Numbered from the stretch's first letter, positions 43,034 through 51,705 are shown. The stretch: DNA of 64,000 nt from Candidatus Binatia bacterium (GCA_951812575.1 OX638322.1:2541925-2605924), one strand, 5' to 3'. Numbers and translations are program-made. The notes: a model not told the origin generated them from the letters alone.

Positions 43034-43885
43034 ATGCAGCTTTCTGATGAAGCCGTCACCACACCAGAGGTCAAGAGCTGGCAAGGCCTCCACCTCTTAC
43101 ACTTCCAGGGTTCCGCGTGTTCACAGAAAGTCCGGATTTTCTTGGCGGAAAAGGGGATTACGTGGGAGTCTCACCCGGTCGATTTGCTCCGCCAGGCGCA
43201 TGCTACCCCGTGGTTTCTCGGCATCAATCCCAGAGGCGTTGTCCCGGTGTTGGTCCACGATGGTGTTGTCCATGTCGAGAGTAATGACATCATGGAATAC
43301 CTTGATGAACTGCCCTCACCGGTGCCAGCGTTTTTCCCTCAGAATGCATCCGAGCGCGCGCGAGTCCGGGAATCCTTGGCGCTTGAAGACTCGCTCCATA
43401 TGGACCTGCGGACGATTACCATGGGGTTTTTGGTGCCGTACGCCCTGGCAAAAAAGTCTCCCAAGGTGCTGAAAGCCTATGAACAAAGCGGCGCGCCGGA
43501 CACCAAGCGAGACAAAGAAGTCGCCTGGTGGCGCGCCTTTGCCAAGGAAGGAATACGACCGGACCAGGCTCGGGCATCTCTCCGGGCCTTTGCCGCGGCT
43601 TTTGATACGCTTGAGCAGTGGTTACGAGCGAATACCTGGCTGATCGGACAACGGATCTCCGTACTCGAAATCGCCTGGTTTATCTCTCTCCATCGGCTGG
43701 TGTGTGCCGGCTATCCCATCAAGCGTCACCCGCGACTCAAGACACACTATGAAAGCCTCCTGAAACGGCCGTCTTTTGCCCAAGAGATTACGACTCCGGG
43801 ATTGCCCGGCCTTATCTTGAGCTTCTACAGTGGATTCCAGCGTTTGCGGGGTCATACCCTGGCGAGGACGATGGCCGAGGCATGA
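43034..43885 (+). CDS. Glutathione S-transferase family protein
   Basis: A 283 aa GST-fold protein. The thioredoxin-like N-domain has HFQGSACSQKVRIFLAEKGI, then INPRGVVPVLVHDG (cis-Pro) and ESNDIMEYLDE (glutathione-binding Glu/Ser pair). A helical C-domain runs to LPGLILSFYSGFQRLRG. The Ser/Cys at SACSQK is in the usual catalytic position. Its last 68 bases are repeated with 7 differences at 44754-44821, beyond the FitAB genes. GAGGAGCAGG before the ATG supports the start. Confidence 0.88.
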   Translation: MQLSDEAVTTPEVKSWQGLHLLHFQGSACSQKVRIFLAEKGITWESHPVDLLRQAHATPWFLGINPRGVVPVLVHDGVVHVESNDIMEYLDELPSPVPAFFPQNASERARVRESLALEDSLHMDLRTITMGFLVPYALAKKSPKVLKAYEQSGAPDTKRDKEVAWWRAFAKEGIRPDQARASLRAFAAAFDTLEQWLRANTWLIGQRISVLEIAWFISLHRLVCAGYPIKRHPRLKTHYESLLKRPSFAQEITTPGLPGLILSFYSGFQRLRGHTLARTMAEA

Positions 43886-43886
43886 G
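43819..43886 (+). repeat. Direct repeat, left copy (3' end of GST gene)
   Basis: These 68 bases, ending in the GST stop and the following G, match 44754-44821 at 61 positions. The longest identical block runs through TTTGCGGGGTCATACCCTGG and on to GAGGACGA. The pair flanks the FitAB module. Confidence 0.85.
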
Positions 43887-43926
43887 GATGAGGAGGCCGC
43901 CTCGTCATCAGGCCATTTACACTGTC

Positions 43927-43955
43927 TTGATTGCATCGCAATCGCTGCGTAAACT
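43927..43955 (+). promoter_or_regulatory. Promoter and inverted-repeat operator of fitAB
   Basis: TTGATT (43927-43932), a 17-base spacer and TAAACT (43950-43955) form a sigma70-like promoter. A perfect inverted repeat GATTGC-ATC-GCAATC (43929-43943) overlaps the -35 and the spacer, as expected for autorepression by the ribbon-helix-helix antitoxin. An imperfect hairpin at 43887-43909 upstream could end the GST transcript. Confidence 0.6.
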
Positions 43956-43984
43956 GGGCTCCCGGACGGACGGAGGGCATGATT

Positions 43985-44227
43985 ATGGCGAGCATCACGA
44001 TCCGCAATCTCGACGACCATGTGAAAACCCGGCTGCGCGTGCGGGCGGCGGACAACGGCCGCTCCATGGAAGAGGAGGCGCGGCTGATCCTGCGCGATGC
44101 CGTCGGGTGCAAGCCGAGTTCGCGGAACCTCGTGAGCATCATCCGCGCGCACTTCGGGCCGGCCAACGGCGTGGACCTGGAGTTGCCGCCTCGCGAGCCC
44201 GGCCGCGAGCCGCCATCCTTCGATTGA
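43985..44227 (+). CDS. fitA: FitA/VapB-type ribbon-helix-helix antitoxin
   Basis: An 80 aa antitoxin. MASITIRNLDDHVKTRLRVR is the Arc/MetJ-type DNA-binding ribbon and first helix, followed by SMEEEARLILRDAVG. The C-terminal part (LELPPREPGREPPSFD) is the flexible toxin-binding region. ATG 43985 has GGAGGG seven bases upstream. It neutralises the PIN toxin encoded 10 bases downstream and represses the shared promoter. The inverted repeat at 43929-43943 is the probable operator. Confidence 0.9.
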   Translation: MASITIRNLDDHVKTRLRVRAADNGRSMEEEARLILRDAVGCKPSSRNLVSIIRAHFGPANGVDLELPPREPGREPPSFD

Positions 44228-44237
44228 GCTTGCGGCC

Positions 44238-44675
44238 ATGTCCGTGCTGCTTGACACCAATGTGGTGTCTGAACTGATGCGCAAGTCGCCCGATCCCGCC
44301 GTCGAGACGTGGGCCGCCGGTCATCCCTTGGAAGCCCTGTTTTTCTCAGCGGTCGGCGAAGCGGAGTTGCGTTACGGTGCCGCCATTTTGCCGACAGGCC
44401 GGCGTCGGGAAACGCTGATCTCGGATATCGAGATGATGCTGCGCGATGCTTTCGAGAGCCGGGTGCTGCCGTTTGACAGCGAGGCGGCGCGCGCATACGC
44501 CGACATTGCTGCCACGCGCCGTTCTATCGGTCGCCCCATCGCACCGGCAGACGGCCAGATCGCGGCAATCGCCCGCTCCCGTGACATGGCAGTGGCGACG
44601 CGCAATGTTCGGGACTTCGAGGACATTGACATCGAGGTTGTCGATCCGTGGGCAGTAGCAAAGGAAAGAGAGTAG
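44238..44675 (+). CDS. fitB: FitB/VapC-type PIN-domain toxin
   Basis: A 145 aa PIN-domain ribonuclease, the toxin of the pair. The acidic active-site residues are visible: Asp6 in LLDTNVVSE, Glu43 in EAELRYG, Asp105 in PADGQIAAIA and Asp126 in TRNVRDFE. Length and the ending VVDPWAVAKERE are typical of FitB-like proteins. It would cleave RNA when freed from FitA. All four acidic residues are intact, so the toxin is probably functional. Stabilisation of the surrounding locus is a possible role. Confidence 0.92.
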   Translation: MSVLLDTNVVSELMRKSPDPAVETWAAGHPLEALFFSAVGEAELRYGAAILPTGRRRETLISDIEMMLRDAFESRVLPFDSEAARAYADIAATRRSIGRPIAPADGQIAAIARSRDMAVATRNVRDFEDIDIEVVDPWAVAKERE

Positions 44676-44751
44676 AACTACCCATGCACGCTGAAAAAAT
44701 CGAAGCGGCGAAACGCGAAGTTTTACGGCTCCTGGACTACCTGGTGCCATT

Positions 44752-44820
44752 TTGAGCCTCTACAGGAGCTTCCCGCATTTGCGGGGTCATACCCTGGCGA
44801 GGACGAGGGCCGAGGCATGA
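44752..44820 (+). pseudogene. Remnant: C-terminal tail of a second GST gene (right direct repeat)
   Basis: Twenty-two codons ending in TGA read LSLYRSFPHLRG then HTLARTRAEA, clearly homologous to the end of the intact GST (LSFYSGFQRLRG, HTLARTMAEA). It differs at 7 of 68 bases from the left copy, so it is the tail of a diverged paralogue or an old duplicate. It lies 76 bases beyond fitB. No other GST sequence precedes it; a 23-codon frame at 44684-44755 (MHAEKIEAAKREV) is unassigned. Confidence 0.75.
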
Positions 44821-44910
44821 GAAGGCACAACCGACGTATGGAATCCAGCGAGTTGCAGGATTGATCCCGAAACGATTGCCCTACCAGCGATTGTCGATTC
44901 TTGAACTCGC

Positions 44911-45915
44911 TTACAGCGCTCCGACGAGCGCCTCACGAAAGGCGGGTTCCGTTTGTTTGAGCGCAACAACCTTCTCTGCCCCTTGGGTTACGGTGGGATG
45001 CGCAAACGCGCTGACTCCGGCCTGATAGCTGGGTCGCGCCTGGAGTGCCTCCCAATAGCGGCTGACGTGGGGTCTGCGTTCGCCCAGAAACTCTTCGAGC
45101 CAGTCCACTTCACGCAGACGTTCCAGGATGACCATCATTCCCACATCAGCCAGCGTGAATTGCTCGCCCACGATCCACGGGCCGCCGCTCTGGGCGAGGG
45201 CGCGTTCCAACTCATCCAGATGGGTGTGCATCGCGGTACGGCTGCTGCGGATGAGCTTCACAATCGGTTTTAATCGAGGCAGATGCCGGACGCCTCGGAG
45301 TTTCAACAATAAGAAAAACAGGGCTCGTTTTTTCAATCGATGAAACAACAGCCCCTCCACAATCCGCGAGACCGGAATGTGCTCGATCATTGCGGCAAAG
45401 ATGGGGATGGTGAGCCCAGGGACAGCGTTGCCCGCGGTTTCATTGATGCTGGCGAGGGGGTCGTCTCCGACCAGCGAAGATTTGTGAACCCAATACTCCA
45501 TGACGCTGCGCGGCTCTTTGTTCTCTGGCACAAGCGCAGCCGATTGGCCGGCATGCTGGGCTGCGTAGGCGAGTTGCTCGTGGGACTCGTAAATCGGGTG
45601 GCCGTTATGGACGAGGACAGGGACCAGTGCGGCGGGGTTCACCTGGAGGAAATGGCGCGAGATGTTTTCGTAGGCGCCGGTCTCGATCAGGTCGATGTGA
45701 TGGCTCTTATACGGAATGCCAAGCTCGGCCAAACACACCCGAGTCTTCTTCGAGCAGAGCGAAAAGGCGTTGTGATACAGCTCCCACTCTTCAGCGTGGG
45801 GAAGGGTGAGGTCCTCGTGAATGCCGCCCGGCATCGCTTGCGTCTGCCGCTGCCGCCGCTCCCATACGTACCAGACAACCGGAATCGCACCCAGCAAGAG
45901 GAGAATCGTCACCAT
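44911..45915 (-). CDS. Membrane-anchored glutathione S-transferase-like protein
   Basis: A 334 aa protein with one N-terminal membrane segment (MVTILLLLGAIPVVWYVWE) and then a GST fold. The thioredoxin-like domain shows ELYHNAFSLCSKKTRVCLAE, NPAALVPVLVHNG and ESHEQLAYA. The C-domain has WIVGEQFTLADVGMMVILER, a clear GST motif. The membrane tether is unusual for a soluble GST and would put the enzyme on the inner face of the membrane. It lies opposite to the neighbouring genes. A role in lipid-associated detoxification is possible. Confidence 0.85.
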   Translation of the reverse strand: MVTILLLLGAIPVVWYVWERRQRQTQAMPGGIHEDLTLPHAEEWELYHNAFSLCSKKTRVCLAELGIPYKSHHIDLIETGAYENISRHFLQVNPAALVPVLVHNGHPIYESHEQLAYAAQHAGQSAALVPENKEPRSVMEYWVHKSSLVGDDPLASINETAGNAVPGLTIPIFAAMIEHIPVSRIVEGLLFHRLKKRALFFLLLKLRGVRHLPRLKPIVKLIRSSRTAMHTHLDELERALAQSGGPWIVGEQFTLADVGMMVILERLREVDWLEEFLGERRPHVSRYWEALQARPSYQAGVSAFAHPTVTQGAEKVVALKQTEPAFREALVGAL

Positions 45916-46085
45916 GTCAACCGTCCTGCATTGCCGTTGTCTCGTTTGATGAAAATCCCTTTCATGATATGCCCGGTCTCAGGTTGAGGTGGATGGCTGG
46001 GCAAATGGTAGATACCTGCCTCGCATATGGCAACCCAGACCCACAACACATATGTCCCAAAAAACCAAAGAGGAGATTGTAGACT

Positions 46086-47015
46086 ATGGCCTTGCACAGA
46101 CTGCTCGGAATGGAGATCGGCGTGCCCGCCCCGGCTATGCTCGATACGTTTTACCAAGAGATTGGTTTCACCGGCGGCTCCCGGAGTTGGGGGCCGACGG
46201 ATCAGCCGGGTCAAATCACAATCAATGAAGCCCCGTTTCGGCAATTGCGCGAGATGCGGGTTGGGTGTGAAAGCGAAGAAGACCTGGACAGGATTGTAAA
46301 GAACCTTGAGGGGCTGGGCATTGCCTCACAACGCAGCAATGGCAGGCTTCGCGTTCCTGATCCGGTCAACAAATGGGATGTCGTAATCGAGCCGGCAGAA
46401 GTGGCTGACACCCCAGCCCAACCACAGCGCATTATGAACCGACCGGGCGATCGCAATCGTCTCGATGCTCGGCATTCTTTACTGACCGAAGCAACACCGC
46501 ATCCACCGCGTCGGCTTGGGCATATTGTCGTTGGGTCACCCGATGTGGCAGCGAGTCTCAAATTTTATACCGAGGGCATAGGCTATCGCGTATCCGATAT
46601 CGTTGGCGGGATAGCATTTTTTCTGCGTTGCTCACCCGATCATCATAATTTACTGCTCGCCCCCGGTCCGGTGCCGTATCTGAATCACTACGCCATCGAA
46701 CACGATGACATCGATTCCGTATGCCGTGCAGCAACCCTGTATTTGCGCGAGCACGAAGACGCGCAAATCGCCGGTCCTGGCCGTCATCCCATTGGCGGAA
46801 ATATGTTCTGGTATATGCGTGACCCGAGCGGCACCTTCTTTGAGTACTTTGCCGACATGGATCGGATTCTCGACGACGCGGGGTGGCAGGTCCGAGAGGA
46901 TTGGCCAATGGAGGACTCCTGGTCGCTCTGGGGCGAAACACGTCAGCCCGAAGTATTCTTTCAACCCCCGGACATGCCGGCCGTCATCGAAGGCTGGAAC
47001 AAGGCCCACGGCTAA
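46086..47015 (+). CDS. Two-domain VOC extradiol-type dioxygenase
   Basis: A 309 aa vicinal-oxygen-chelate protein with the two-domain plan of type I extradiol dioxygenases such as BphC. The iron ligands in the C-terminal domain are His146 (RLGHIVVGSPD), His201 (LNHYAIEHDD) and Glu253 (TFFEYFAD), spaced as in BphC. His234 in PGRHPIGG and Tyr243 match second-sphere catalytic positions. It would cleave a catechol ring beside the hydroxyls. The MhpA-like hydroxylase gene follows 58 bases downstream, fitting hydroxylation then cleavage. AGAGGAGA stands ten bases before the ATG. Confidence 0.87.
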   Translation: MALHRLLGMEIGVPAPAMLDTFYQEIGFTGGSRSWGPTDQPGQITINEAPFRQLREMRVGCESEEDLDRIVKNLEGLGIASQRSNGRLRVPDPVNKWDVVIEPAEVADTPAQPQRIMNRPGDRNRLDARHSLLTEATPHPPRRLGHIVVGSPDVAASLKFYTEGIGYRVSDIVGGIAFFLRCSPDHHNLLLAPGPVPYLNHYAIEHDDIDSVCRAATLYLREHEDAQIAGPGRHPIGGNMFWYMRDPSGTFFEYFADMDRILDDAGWQVREDWPMEDSWSLWGETRQPEVFFQPPDMPAVIEGWNKAHG

Positions 47016-47073
47016 ACGCTCATCGACTCCGGGGCGGCGGGCGGTCTGCCGGAGCCGGGGAAGGTAACTCAGC

Positions 47074-48705
47074 GTGCACTACGATGTCGTGATCTGTGGC
47101 TACGGCCCGACCGGGGCGGTGGCCGCGAACCTGCTCGGTCGGCGTGGCGTGCGGGTGCTGGTCGTTGAGCAGAATACCGAGATCTACGACATCCCGCGGG
47201 CCGTGCACTTCGACGGCGAGACCATGCGGATCTTTCAGTTCCTGGGGCTGGCGGATGATATCAAAAGTGTTTCAACCCCAGCGACCGAGGCGGCCTTCGT
47301 CAACGGGAGTGGGCGAACGCTCATGGCCCTGGACTTTCGCGATATGCCGAGACGTCATGGCTGGCCAAATGGGAATTTCTTTAATCAACCTGCCCTTGAA
47401 GCGTATTTGCGGCGTGGGGTGGAACGCTATCCCTCGGTTGAGGTCCGACTCGGCTGGACCCTGGAGACGTTCGATCAGGATGACACTGGCCTGCACATCA
47501 CCCTCTCGCACCGGGAGAGTAGCCACCGCGACGAGGTGACGAGTTCTTACCTCCTCGGTTGCGACGGCGCGACGAGTACGGCCCGCGAGTTGGCTGATAT
47601 TCCGCTCGACACGCTGAATACCGACGAGCCGTGGTTGGTATGTGACATTCTCTTAGAGGGAGACTTTGAGTTTCGCAAACGAGTCTATCAAGTGTGTGAC
47701 CGACGCAGACCAACGACGCTGGTTCCCTGCGAAGGCCGCCATATCCGTTGGGAGTTTATGCTCCGGCCTGACGATGACCCTGAGGAGCTTGAACGCGAAG
47801 AGACGGTTCTTGCCCTGATGGCACCCCACCTGCATCGTCTGCATGACGACCTCAAGCCGGAGCAGTGCACGCTTATTCGTAAGAAGGTATATACTTTTCA
47901 CGGACTGATTGCCCGATCATGGCGGTCGGGGCGCGTCTTGCTGCTGGGCGATGCAGCCCATCAAACTCCGCCCTTTCTCGGACAAGGCATGTGTGCCGGC
48001 ATCCGTGATGCCTCTAACCTGTGCTGGAAGCTCGAAGGCGTGCTGGCCGGTCGCTATACCTCGAAGCTGCTAGACACCTATCCGTCCGAGCGTGCCCGGC
48101 ATGCCCGGACAATAATCGAGCAGGCCATCCGCACGGGAAGCGTTATTCAAACACGGAATCCTATCGCTGCTTTCCTGCGCGATTCCTTTTTCTCGTTGGC
48201 GAGAATCTTTCCCGTTCTGCAAAAGCCCTTTCTGTGGGAACCTGCCTGGCCGCTCGGCCCTGGGTTCTTCGACGCGACCACGCCTCCGAGCGCGCGGACC
48301 GTCCATGGCCATCAGATCGACCAGCCCGTCGTAGCAACCATGTCAGGCGAGCGGATACCGCTTGATACGGTCCTGGGTGACGATTTTGCCGTGCTTGGAC
48401 TCAATATGAACCCTGCGGATACAATCGCCGAGGCAACTGCCCAGACATTTTCTACGCTCAAGACACGCTTTATCCACGTCGCACCGACCCACACCCATAA
48501 CGCGGCTTCACCCGCGAGCACGGTTGTCGATACGGACGGTGCCCTTGCCGCGTGGTTCAAACGCATAGGCGGCGGCCAGGCTGTCATCCTACGGCCGGAC
48601 CGCCAAGTCTTCGGCGTGTACGGAAAAAATGGAGCTTCGACGGTAGGGACCGAATTGGCGACAGCCGCTGAAAAGCTGGTGACCATGATCGAGCCGACCC
48701 AATGA
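47074..48705 (+). CDS. FAD-dependent aromatic hydroxylase (MhpA-like)
   Basis: A 543 aa class A flavoprotein monooxygenase resembling 3-(3-hydroxyphenyl)propionate hydroxylase. The FAD motif is VVICGYGPTGAVAANLLGRR, and the DG-type motif lies near LLGCDGATST. The second FAD motif is LLGDAAHQTPPFLGQGMCAG, then RDASNLCWKL. A thioredoxin-like C-terminal domain completes the length. The GTG start at 47074 follows GGGGAAGG. It would ortho-hydroxylate a phenol to a catechol using NAD(P)H. It precedes a convergent Rieske operon by 43 bases. Confidence 0.9.
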   Translation: MHYDVVICGYGPTGAVAANLLGRRGVRVLVVEQNTEIYDIPRAVHFDGETMRIFQFLGLADDIKSVSTPATEAAFVNGSGRTLMALDFRDMPRRHGWPNGNFFNQPALEAYLRRGVERYPSVEVRLGWTLETFDQDDTGLHITLSHRESSHRDEVTSSYLLGCDGATSTARELADIPLDTLNTDEPWLVCDILLEGDFEFRKRVYQVCDRRRPTTLVPCEGRHIRWEFMLRPDDDPEELEREETVLALMAPHLHRLHDDLKPEQCTLIRKKVYTFHGLIARSWRSGRVLLLGDAAHQTPPFLGQGMCAGIRDASNLCWKLEGVLAGRYTSKLLDTYPSERARHARTIIEQAIRTGSVIQTRNPIAAFLRDSFFSLARIFPVLQKPFLWEPAWPLGPGFFDATTPPSARTVHGHQIDQPVVATMSGERIPLDTVLGDDFAVLGLNMNPADTIAEATAQTFSTLKTRFIHVAPTHTHNAASPASTVVDTDGALAAWFKRIGGGQAVILRPDRQVFGVYGKNGASTVGTELATAAEKLVTMIEPTQ

Positions 48706-48748
48706 ACTTGAATTGTGCCGGTTCTCCGGGCGTCCACACCGCTACTGG

Positions 48749-49240
48749 CTATATCAGGAAGGACATATTCGGCAGCGGTTCGGCGGCGTTGACCAGGACG
48801 ATTTTTTTACGACTCATCTTGAGTTCACCGTCAACCCACCGAAGGGTATGCGTCGTGCGTCCGGCCCACATATGGGTCTCGTGTTTGGCCTGAATCGAGA
48901 GCTCGACCAAAAGGAAATTCGAGCCGACAACGAACGTATCATCTTTGTTTTTCTCGACTTCGATATTGGAAATCAACCGGCGCATGGACGAGGCCGGTTC
49001 CTGGCTGTAGCGATGGCCGCTTTGCAGGAGTTTGATGCGCGTGGCAATCCTCTGCCGGTTGTCGTAGATGTGCGAGATGTGGGTGTTGGGATCAACCTCG
49101 GGGTCGGTTGTCGCCGGTACCCAGTATACGGCGTCGTCCGTCCACAAGGCTTCCCAGTCCGCATAGCGCGCTTCATCCGCATAGCGCGCTTCTTTATACA
49201 AGAATGCCTCAACCGCTCTATACTCGGCGTCGGACACCAT
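48749..49240 (-). CDS. Rieske aromatic dioxygenase, beta subunit
   Basis: A 163 aa beta subunit. It shows YRAVEAFLYKEARYADEARY, a tandem of ARYADEARYADW, and the family segment LWTDDAVYWVPATTD. The NTF2-like fold ends with KMSRKKIVLVNAAEPLPNM. It lies 5 bases downstream of its alpha gene on the minus strand. It is mainly structural in the dioxygenase complex. The local duplication ARYADE/ARYADW near residue 18 is odd but keeps the frame. Confidence 0.9.
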   Translation of the reverse strand: MVSDAEYRAVEAFLYKEARYADEARYADWEALWTDDAVYWVPATTDPEVDPNTHISHIYDNRQRIATRIKLLQSGHRYSQEPASSMRRLISNIEVEKNKDDTFVVGSNFLLVELSIQAKHETHMWAGRTTHTLRWVDGELKMSRKKIVLVNAAEPLPNMSFLI

Positions 49241-49245
49241 AGCTG

Positions 49246-50517
49246 CTAGGCCCGGCCGTTCTGCATCACGCTGCGATAGTGCAACCAGAACGCCCGGTTT
49301 GTTGTCTCGTCGGTCATATGCCCGACGCGCTGCTGTTGGCTATCGACATACTCACGATTCAGGCCGCGACTCAGTTCCAGCCACTCGGCGTTCCGCGTGA
49401 CTAATCCGACCTGGTTGCGACTCGCAATCGTCACGTCTTCGGGCAGCAGAAATGACCCCGGCCCCATTGCCGCTTCGCTCTGCCGTAACAGGCGCTTGTT
49501 GAATTCGGGCACACCCTTGAGGAACAGCGGCGTATGCCACTGGACGCATTCGTCAACGCTGACGGGTTGCATGATGGCGATATTCATCTCGGCCAAAAAA
49601 AGATTAGGAAAAATAAAGGCGTGCGGCGGGCCGTCGAAAACCCGGCGCTGGGTTTCCTCTTTGCCATAGCTACGTTCCATGGCCGCCAGATAGGAGGCGG
49701 CCAGACCCTCCGAGACGCCGCCAAACCACTCGAACGGCTGTTGGTAGGCCGGGACAAAGTCGATTTCCGTGTGTCCCTGCCCCCAGTCGCGCAGGACGGA
49801 CTTGATGCTTTTTTCCTCACCCACAAAGCGCCGATACTGCGAGCCGACCGCTTTCAATATGGAACGGTGCACAAAGCCGAGATGATAGCCGTCCGTGTCG
49901 TTTTCGGGCAGCATTTTCCAGTTGGACGGGTAGCGATGCTTGATCCAGCCGGCGCCAAGTTCGATCTCGCCCTCCGGCGAGAGACCACACGCCCGGTCGA
50001 TCAATTGCGCCGCCGTGCCAAGATGATCGGCCAGCGAGATACCGCTCGGACTCAAACTGACGAACACAAACCCCCGATAGCTCTCCAGCCGTGGCAGGCG
50101 CGTCAGCCCGTACTCTTTTTTATCAAAAGACTCCCCATATCCGGCCGGGTAGGGGACGCCCTGCAAGGTGCCAGTCAGGTCATAGCTCCAGCCATGATAG
50201 GGACAGGTAAACGTGCGAGTGTGGCCGCGCTCCGCCGGGCAGACGGTCGTGCCACGATGCGCGCAGCGGTTGAGGAGGGCCGATATCTTGTTATCTGTGC
50301 CGCGCACCAGGATGACCGACTGGGTGCCGACCTGGCGCGTCATAAAGTCTCCCGGCTGGGGGATTTCACTGTCGTGACCAATAAACACCCAGCCGTGGTA
50401 AAAAATCTTTTCCAACTCATCGGTAAAAATATGCGGGTCGGTGTACAGCGACCTGTGGACCCGCTCGTTTTGGACAAGGGTGTCGTACCGGATCGGATCA
50501 ATGGCAGTCTGTTGCAT
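49246..50517 (-). CDS. Rieske aromatic dioxygenase, alpha subunit
   Basis: A 423 aa catalytic subunit. The Rieske ligands are Cys85/His87 (RCAHRGT) and Cys105/His108 (TCPYHGW). The iron site is NWKMLPENDTDGYHLGFVH with Asp209, His212 and His217, so it keeps the classical bridging Asp. Both N-terminal (HSLYTDPHIF-like) and C-terminal domains are complete. It is encoded between an enoyl-CoA hydratase gene and its beta subunit gene. It may supply ring oxidation products to the VOC dioxygenase or MhpA-like enzyme next door. No reductase gene is present nearby. Confidence 0.93.
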   Translation of the reverse strand: MQQTAIDPIRYDTLVQNERVHRSLYTDPHIFTDELEKIFYHGWVFIGHDSEIPQPGDFMTRQVGTQSVILVRGTDNKISALLNRCAHRGTTVCPAERGHTRTFTCPYHGWSYDLTGTLQGVPYPAGYGESFDKKEYGLTRLPRLESYRGFVFVSLSPSGISLADHLGTAAQLIDRACGLSPEGEIELGAGWIKHRYPSNWKMLPENDTDGYHLGFVHRSILKAVGSQYRRFVGEEKSIKSVLRDWGQGHTEIDFVPAYQQPFEWFGGVSEGLAASYLAAMERSYGKEETQRRVFDGPPHAFIFPNLFLAEMNIAIMQPVSVDECVQWHTPLFLKGVPEFNKRLLRQSEAAMGPGSFLLPEDVTIASRNQVGLVTRNAEWLELSRGLNREYVDSQQQRVGHMTDETTNRAFWLHYRSVMQNGRA

Positions 50518-50550
50518 ACGAGTCCCTCCGACTCAACTCTCTGACTCCGC

Positions 50551-51363
50551 CTAGCGATTGGCAAACACCGGGTCGCGTTTCTCTCGGAACGCAGCCACGG
50601 CTTCGCGCATATCGTCTCCCAGCGTGCAGGCCAGCCCCAGATGGGCGTCGGCATAGGTAATATCGCCAGCCTTGTTGGTGCTCAGCGCTTTGAAAAATTC
50701 TTTTGTCCGACGTAGCGCCATGGGCGGCTTGTTGAGTAGCTTCTGGGCGAAGGCGTGGACCGCGTCGGGCAGCTCCTCCAACGGTACGACCTGATTGACC
50801 AGGCCGACCTCACAGGCTTCTTCCGCGGTCAGCTCATCACAGGTCATCACCAGTTCTTTGGCCTTGGCCATGCCGATCAAATTGATCATGCGGGTAATCG
50901 AGCCCCACATATACGGCACACCGAGCCGTACCTCGGGCAGCCACATGCGGGCACCGCTGGCGGCAATGCGAAAATCACACGCCATGGCCAAGGACACGCC
51001 TCCGCCTACCGCAAAACCATTGACCGCGGCGATGCTGATCTGGTCCAGGCGTTCCCACTCGTCCATCACCCGCCAGCCGAGCTTTGCCATCCGCAGCCTG
51101 GCGCTATCGGTGAGCGTGGCCTGGGTTTCCGCTTTGGCGCTACTCGACAGGGCGTTCATATCTGCGCCAACGCTGAACGAGCGACCCTTGCCGGTCAGGA
51201 TCACAACCCGTGAATCCTCGTCCTCTTGCAACTCGTAGGTAATGGCCAGAAACTCGCGCAGCACCTGCTCGTTGAGGGGATTGAGTTTTGCCGGTCGATT
51301 GAAAGAGACGGTGACAATGGGACCGGAGCGTTCGAGGGTAAATGTTTCGTATGTTGTGGTCAT
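50551..51363 (-). CDS. Enoyl-CoA hydratase/isomerase family protein
   Basis: A 270 aa crotonase-fold protein. Motifs are FNRPAKLNPLNEQVL, GRSFSVGADMNALS (oxyanion hole) and AAVNGFAVGGGVSLAMACD, with WLPEVRLGVPY carrying a family acidic residue. A GCAGGAGA ribosome site lies ten bases before the ATG. It is the first gene of a minus-strand operon with the Rieske alpha and beta genes, spaced 33 and 5 bases. It suggests that a CoA thioester is formed or consumed in the same pathway. Confidence 0.9.
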   Translation of the reverse strand: MTTTYETFTLERSGPIVTVSFNRPAKLNPLNEQVLREFLAITYELQEDEDSRVVILTGKGRSFSVGADMNALSSSAKAETQATLTDSARLRMAKLGWRVMDEWERLDQISIAAVNGFAVGGGVSLAMACDFRIAASGARMWLPEVRLGVPYMWGSITRMINLIGMAKAKELVMTCDELTAEEACEVGLVNQVVPLEELPDAVHAFAQKLLNKPPMALRRTKEFFKALSTNKAGDITYADAHLGLACTLGDDMREAVAAFREKRDPVFANR

Positions 51364-51489
51364 GTGTAATGTTCTCCTGCTTTTCTTGATTTTGGTTCCT
51401 TACTTTCTTTGGTGGCCGCACTCCCTATCAAGCTTTTGTCAGTGACAGTCAGGGATAAGATGAGTGCGCGGAGTTTATGAGAGGAGCAA

Positions 51490-51705
51490 TTACGCCTTTG
51501 CCGTTTGGAGGACAACTCCAAGCTCATGGGCGGGGGTCTTTGACTTAAAGTATAATCGCTCGAAGCCAATGACCTCGCCCTGAACATCCTTGATTAAAAT
51601 AAGACCACGGCCTACTTCTTCGCACACTTCCTCATGTTCCGGGTCATCCCAGTACACAGTGAGGGTTTCTCCGGCCGGGTCGTGAATGACTTTTATGTGG
51701 GCCAT
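51490..51705 (-). CDS. DUF2283 family protein (possible antitoxin partner)
   Basis: A 71 aa protein of the DUF2283 type: MAHIKVIHDPAGETLTVYWD, then GLILIKDVQGEVIGFERLYF. It overlaps the upstream DUF4258 gene by 13 bases, so the two are co-translated. DUF4258/DUF2283 pairs recur in bacterial genomes and are thought to be toxin-antitoxin-like. The call as antitoxin is inference. Confidence 0.78.
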   Translation of the reverse strand: MAHIKVIHDPAGETLTVYWDDPEHEEVCEEVGRGLILIKDVQGEVIGFERLYFKSKTPAHELGVVLQTAKA

